DNA of 64,000 bases from an alpha proteobacterium U9-1i (lineage in GTDB: Bacteria; Pseudomonadota; Alphaproteobacteria; Caulobacterales; Aquidulcibacteraceae): the NCBI GenBank assembly GCA_000974665.1, contig BBSY01000002.1, forward strand, positions 1,891,716-1,955,715, in the 5' to 3' direction. The notes under the pieces are model-generated. The model made no database searches. It saw nothing but the letters and a program-made list of their open reading frames with translations, and was not told the DNA's origin. Shown here in pieces: positions 60,746 through 64,000 of this stretch. Within the stretch, counting starts at the first letter, position 1. Each line of letters opens with the position of its first letter. The position numbers and the translations under genes are program-made.

Positions 60746-62095
60746 ATGGCACAATCGAACTACGATCTCTTCGTCATCGGCGCGGGCTCGGGCGGGGTTC
60801 GGGCGGCGCGGGTGGCGGCGCAGACGGGCGCGCGCGTGGCGATTGCGGAAGATTATCGCATCGGCGGCACCTGCGTGATCCGCGGGTGCGTGCCGAAGAA
60901 GCTGCTCGTGTACGGCTCGGAGTTCGGCCAGACGTTCAAGGACGCCAAGGCCTATGGCTGGACGGTGGATTGGGCGCGGTTCGATTGGAAAACGTTGCGT
61001 GACAACGTGCAGGACGAAGTGGCGCGGCTGTCTGGCATCTATCGTGCGAACCTCGAAAAGGCGGGCGTCCAGATTTTCGAGGATCGCGCGACCTTGGTCG
61101 ACGCCAACACGGTGCGGCTGGAGAAACAGGGCGCGGCGCTTTCGGCCGACCGCATCCTCATCGCCACCGGCGGCCACACATCGCGCCCACGCGATCTCAA
61201 GGGCGTGGAGCACACGATCAGTTCGACTGAGGCGTTTTTGCTCGATGAATTGCCGGCGCGGATGCTCATCTTGGGCGGCGGCTACATCGCGGTAGAGTTC
61301 GCCTCGATTTTTTCGGGGTTGGGCGTTGAGGTGACGCTTGCTTATCGCGGTGATCTTATTCTGCGCGGCTTTGACGATGATGTGCGCAAGCACGTTCAGG
61401 ACGATTTGAAGCGCACTGGGGTCAACGTTGTCACCGAGGCTGTCATCAAGGAGATCGCCGCGCTCGCCGACGGCCAGAAGCTGGCGACACTTTCAAATGG
61501 CATGCGCCTCGAGGTGGACCAGGTGATGATCGCGGTGGGGCGTGAGCCCAACACTAGCGGCATGGGGCTGGAAAACGTCGGCGTGAAATTGTCCCGACGC
61601 GGCGCAGTGGAAGTGGATGAGTTCTCGCGCACCAACGTGCCGAATATTTTCGCCGTGGGCGACGTGACCGATCGGTTGAACCTTACGCCCGTGGCCATTC
61701 GTGAAGCGCAAGCCTTCGTGGCGACGGAGTTCCAGAACACGCCGACGGCGTTCGATCACAAGGACGTGGCGAGCGCTGTGTTTTCACGCCCGCCGGTGGG
61801 ATCGGTTGGCTTGACCGAGCGCGAAGCGCTGCTGCGCGGCGAAGTGCGCATTTACAAGACGACATTTCGCACGATGAAAAATATCTTGGCGCAGAATGAG
61901 CAGCGCACATTGATGAAGCTTGTCGTGGACGCGAAAACGGATCGCGTTCTGGGCGTGCACCTGGCGGGCGCCGACACGCCGGAAATGATCCAACTCGCCG
62001 CGATCACGGTGAAGGCGGGCCTGACCAAAGCGCAATGGGACGCGACCTGTGCGGTGCATCCCACTGCGGCGGAAGAATTGGTGCTGATGCGCTAA
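60746..62095 (+). CDS. gor: Glutathione-disulfide reductase
   Basis: 449 residues. It reduces oxidised glutathione with NADPH. The redox disulfide is GGTCVIRGCVPKKLLV, the FAD-binding start GAGSGGVRAARVAA, the NADPH site ILGGGYIAVEFASIFSGLG and the C-terminal His in VHPTAAEELV. The upstream DUF559 cassette reaches to 3 nt before its start, so the cassette may have replaced or now shapes its leader. Confidence 0.93.
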   Translation: MAQSNYDLFVIGAGSGGVRAARVAAQTGARVAIAEDYRIGGTCVIRGCVPKKLLVYGSEFGQTFKDAKAYGWTVDWARFDWKTLRDNVQDEVARLSGIYRANLEKAGVQIFEDRATLVDANTVRLEKQGAALSADRILIATGGHTSRPRDLKGVEHTISSTEAFLLDELPARMLILGGGYIAVEFASIFSGLGVEVTLAYRGDLILRGFDDDVRKHVQDDLKRTGVNVVTEAVIKEIAALADGQKLATLSNGMRLEVDQVMIAVGREPNTSGMGLENVGVKLSRRGAVEVDEFSRTNVPNIFAVGDVTDRLNLTPVAIREAQAFVATEFQNTPTAFDHKDVASAVFSRPPVGSVGLTEREALLRGEVRIYKTTFRTMKNILAQNEQRTLMKLVVDAKTDRVLGVHLAGADTPEMIQLAAITVKAGLTKAQWDATCAVHPTAAEELVLMR

Positions 62096-62119
62096 CGGGC
62101 GCGGCCGAAGCCGCGCCCG
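62096..62119. terminator. Hairpin terminator after gor
   Basis: CGGGCGCGGC pairs perfectly with GCCGCGCCCG around a CGAA tetraloop, starting directly after the gor stop. It lies between convergent genes. There is no T-run on the plus strand. Confidence 0.68.
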
Positions 62120-62131
62120 AAGTGTCGCCGT

Positions 62132-62695
62132 TTACCGCGGTCCGCCCTCTAGGCGGCGATCATCGCTGCGCCGGTCGCCTTCGCGCCGGTCACCGTCAAA
62201 TCGGTCGCCGTCGCGGCGATCGTCGTCACGCCATTCATTGCGGTCGCCACGGCCATCGCGATAGTTGCGATCGTCGGCATTGTTCCAGCCGCGGTCGTCG
62301 CGGTCATAGCGGCCGAAGCGGTTGTAGCCGCGGTCGAAGTCGCGCGCTTCGCGGTAGGCGTAACGCGGGCTCCGCAGATGCGGCGCGAAGATGCGGTCAA
62401 TCGGCCGGCGCGAACGATCGTCAAATACGAACACGACGCAGCCTTGGCGGTTGCAGCGATCCGTATAGGCGTAAGTCAGACCGGGGCGGAAATGATATGG
62501 GCGGTCGAGCAGGCGGTAAAACAGGCGGTCGCCGCGATCGACGCTGAAGGTTCGGCCGTCGTTGCGGATCGTGATTTCCGCGCGCCCGCGCCAGCGTTCG
62601 TCGTGGCGGCGATCATATTGGTCGGCGGCGGCTGGAATGGCTGCGCCGAGCATCGTGACGGCAGCAAGCGCAGCTGCGAACAGCTTGGTTTTCAT
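62132..62695 (-). CDS. Secreted protein with Asp/Arg-rich tail
   Basis: 187 residues from the ATG at 62695. A signal peptide (TKLFAAALAAVTMLGAAIPAAA) leads to a domain with two cysteines (DRCNRQGCVVFVF) and a long low-complexity tail of Asp and Arg with Gly (for example RDDDRRDGDRFDGD). The family is not recognised. The tail may bind metal or polyanions. Confidence 0.72.
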   Translation of the reverse strand: MKTKLFAAALAAVTMLGAAIPAAADQYDRRHDERWRGRAEITIRNDGRTFSVDRGDRLFYRLLDRPYHFRPGLTYAYTDRCNRQGCVVFVFDDRSRRPIDRIFAPHLRSPRYAYREARDFDRGYNRFGRYDRDDRGWNNADDRNYRDGRGDRNEWRDDDRRDGDRFDGDRREGDRRSDDRRLEGGPR

Positions 62696-62909
62696 CGAAA
62701 AAGCTCCCAGAAGTGACGTTTGTTTGCGTCTTCTTGTCAACTTCCCTCGGGAGACAAATTCTCACCCTCGCCATGAACCGCGTCTGAGCGAAGCATTCGG
62801 ACTGCAGAAGCTCACATGCGGGGCGTTCTTGACCCTTTCTTCACCAAAAACTAACCGTCGCATCTCCACCGTTCACCGCTCTACGAGCAGATTTTGAGAG
62901 GGGGCGAGA

Positions 62910-63782
62910 ATGCCCGCGCGGCTGATTTCGGTCATCAACATGAAGGGCGGCGTCGGTAAGTCGACGACGACCTGTTCACTCGCCGAGACATTGGCGCTGC
63001 ACCAGCGCAGGCGCGTGCTGGTGATTGATCTCGATCCTCAGACCAACGCATCGATCATGCTGGCGGGGCCGGAGAAGTGGAACGCGATGCGCGAGAACGA
63101 GCGCACGCTGGATTTCTACTTTGAATCCTACATGGCCCAACAGCGCCCGAAGCCGTTCAAGCAATTGATCGAGCACAAGGTGACCGACCTCAAGGGCAAG
63201 CCGGACGTTTCGCTGTGCGCATCGGCGCCGGAATTCCGCATTGTCGAGCGCGACCTGATCGAGAACTTCGTCAAGAAGGGCTATCACATCGACGCAATCC
63301 AAAAATGGATCTGCGAGCGGTTCGCCAACGGCCTGAAGACCGTCATCAATGATTTCGATTACATCTTGATCGATTGCCCGCCAGGCATTTCGCTGTTCGC
63401 GGAAGCGGCGTTAATCGCGGCGGACGCGATTTTGGTGCCGACGATCCCGGATTATGTCTCGCGCTTAGGCCTGATCACCTTCCGCAAGCGCGCGCTGCGT
63501 TTGATCAACGAGCGCCGTGGTGGCCCGTCGCAGCTTTATGTGGTGGCGACCAAGTATGACGAGAGCTTTTCTCTGCACCGCTCCGAAGCGGCTTTGCTGA
63601 AAGACAATCTCGGCGAGGCCATGTTCGACGTGCGCATCCATCAGCACGTCGATATCGCCAAGGCGGCGGAATGGGCCGAGCCGGTGCGCACGTTCGATCA
63701 GAAGTACGGCGCGATGGCGCCGATCGTTGCCAAGCTCGGCGAAGAATTCGTGAGCAAGGTGGATTTGGCGCCCGCCCTATGA
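62910..63782 (+). CDS. ParA/MinD-family ATPase
   Basis: 290 residues. The deviant Walker A motif is NMKGGVGKSTTTCS (10-23), with DLDPQTNASIML (Walker A') and IDCPPGISLFAE (Walker B). ParA-type proteins segregate DNA or position protein complexes. No ParB gene is beside it, and the cognate chromosomal par pair is expected elsewhere. It overlaps the next gene by 4 bp (ATGA). GAGGGGGCGAGA precedes the ATG. Confidence 0.88.
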   Translation: MPARLISVINMKGGVGKSTTTCSLAETLALHQRRRVLVIDLDPQTNASIMLAGPEKWNAMRENERTLDFYFESYMAQQRPKPFKQLIEHKVTDLKGKPDVSLCASAPEFRIVERDLIENFVKKGYHIDAIQKWICERFANGLKTVINDFDYILIDCPPGISLFAEAALIAADAILVPTIPDYVSRLGLITFRKRALRLINERRGGPSQLYVVATKYDESFSLHRSEAALLKDNLGEAMFDVRIHQHVDIAKAAEWAEPVRTFDQKYGAMAPIVAKLGEEFVSKVDLAPAL

Positions 63783-64000
63783 GCCTCAACAAGACGCTCG
63801 ACCGTCTGTTCGATGAAATTCGCCGCGAGGCGAAGCGCAATCCCGATTTCGCTGATCGTCTGGACGCGGTGCTGCGCTTGCACGAGTCGCGGCGCGATGT
63901 GCCTGACGAAGTGGTGGAAGAGATCGCCACGCCTGTTTCTTCCCCCGCCGGCGGGGGAAGTGGCGCGCGCAAGGCGCGCGTCGAAGGGGGCGAGGCGCGC
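63779..64000 (+). CDS. Unknown protein coupled to ParA-like ATPase (3' end cut by window)
   Basis: The frame opens at ATG 63779 and runs past the window end (74 codons seen). The N-terminus is helical and charged: LNKTLDRLFDEIRREAKRNP, then DFADRLDAVLRLHESRRDV. From 63939 a GC-rich palindromic repeat is read in frame, giving a Gly/Ala/Arg linker. ATGA coupling to the ATPase suggests a functional partner. Confidence 0.72.
   Translation, partial: MSLNKTLDRLFDEIRREAKRNPDFADRLDAVLRLHESRRDVPDEVVEEIATPVSSPAGGGSGARKARVEGGEAR
63939..63960. repeat. Palindrome inside a coding gene (family E)
   Basis: A perfect 22-bp palindrome centred on CCGGCGGG: CTTCCCCCGCC and its inverse. A second short palindrome (GCGCGC, AA, GGCGCGC) and a GAAGGGGGCGAGG block follow to the window edge. 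The repeat is read in frame in the ParA-partner gene. Confidence 0.8.

Noticed and set aside
62910..64000. Chromosomal parAB origin-proximal locus
   Set aside because: The ATPase is ParA-like, but the next frame has no ParB or helix-turn-helix features and no parS-like site was seen. rpmH/rnpA without dnaA or gyrB in view is also not enough to place the origin.

Overview
The window is a GC-rich, tightly packed bacterial chromosome segment. By eye it has about 80 genes, short gaps, many 4-bp start/stop overlaps and no rRNA or tRNA. Gene content and order point to an alphaproteobacterium, most likely Caulobacterales/Hyphomonadaceae-like. The evidence is the rpmH-rnpA-yidC-engB-argB-dapD run with dapE nearby, the def-fmt-truA cluster, a short alphaproteobacterial-type SRP RNA, and the DUF1036, TIGR02301 and YcgN families. 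The genus is inference.

Layout. 1-5.9 kb: a cut-off TetR regulator, a TPR protein, an alpha/beta hydrolase, an acyltransferase, SRP RNA (ffs), a PaaI-type thioesterase and small envelope proteins. 6-9.9 kb: def-fmt-lipoprotein-truA converging on dapE. 10-18.6 kb: a DUF418 protein, then a long minus-strand run of dapD, a HAD nucleotidase, a DUF1036 protein, argB, engB, yidC, rnpA and rpmH. 18.7-27 kb: a two-gene block of unknown function, a TVP38 protein, an orphan histidine kinase, GtrA, a KAS III-like enzyme, ygfZ, GT9, a dihydroorotase-like enzyme, a macrodomain protein and a Vgr-related protein. 27-38 kb: small conserved proteins, two amidases, TlyA, a 23S-type uracil methyltransferase, a DUF559 nuclease gene, YcgN, VapBC, a SAM methyltransferase and a Gre factor. 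39-45 kb: aroC, a metalloprotease-like lipoprotein, pdxH, an acyl-CoA ligase and an unknown gene with a palindrome inside it. 45-54 kb: MBL hydrolase, ATP-grasp-like protein, DUF442 phosphatase, an OppBCA peptide importer without its ATPases, oligopeptidase B, PP2C and MaoC. 55-64 kb: cdd, a metallopeptidase/ATP-grasp pair, a GFA-like protein, purL, a broken DUF559 cassette, gor, a secreted Asp/Arg-rich protein, a ParA-like ATPase and a cut-off partner.

The most unusual layer is the palindromic repeats. At least five families (A-E) fill most gaps longer than 130 bp. Two DUF559 endonuclease-like genes start exactly at the inner edge of such repeats, and in both the repeat supplies the Shine-Dalgarno sequence. 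One of them (60296-60742) is bounded on both sides by about 52-bp inverted repeats and is frameshifted, so it looks like a small decayed mobile cassette. Palindromes also sit in frame inside two coding genes (44636-44715 and 63939-63960). Other candidates for new biology are the metallopeptidase/ATP-grasp operon (55406-57507) and the unknown two-gene block (18700-19159). Six convergent gene pairs end with exactly 4-bp overlapping stop codons.
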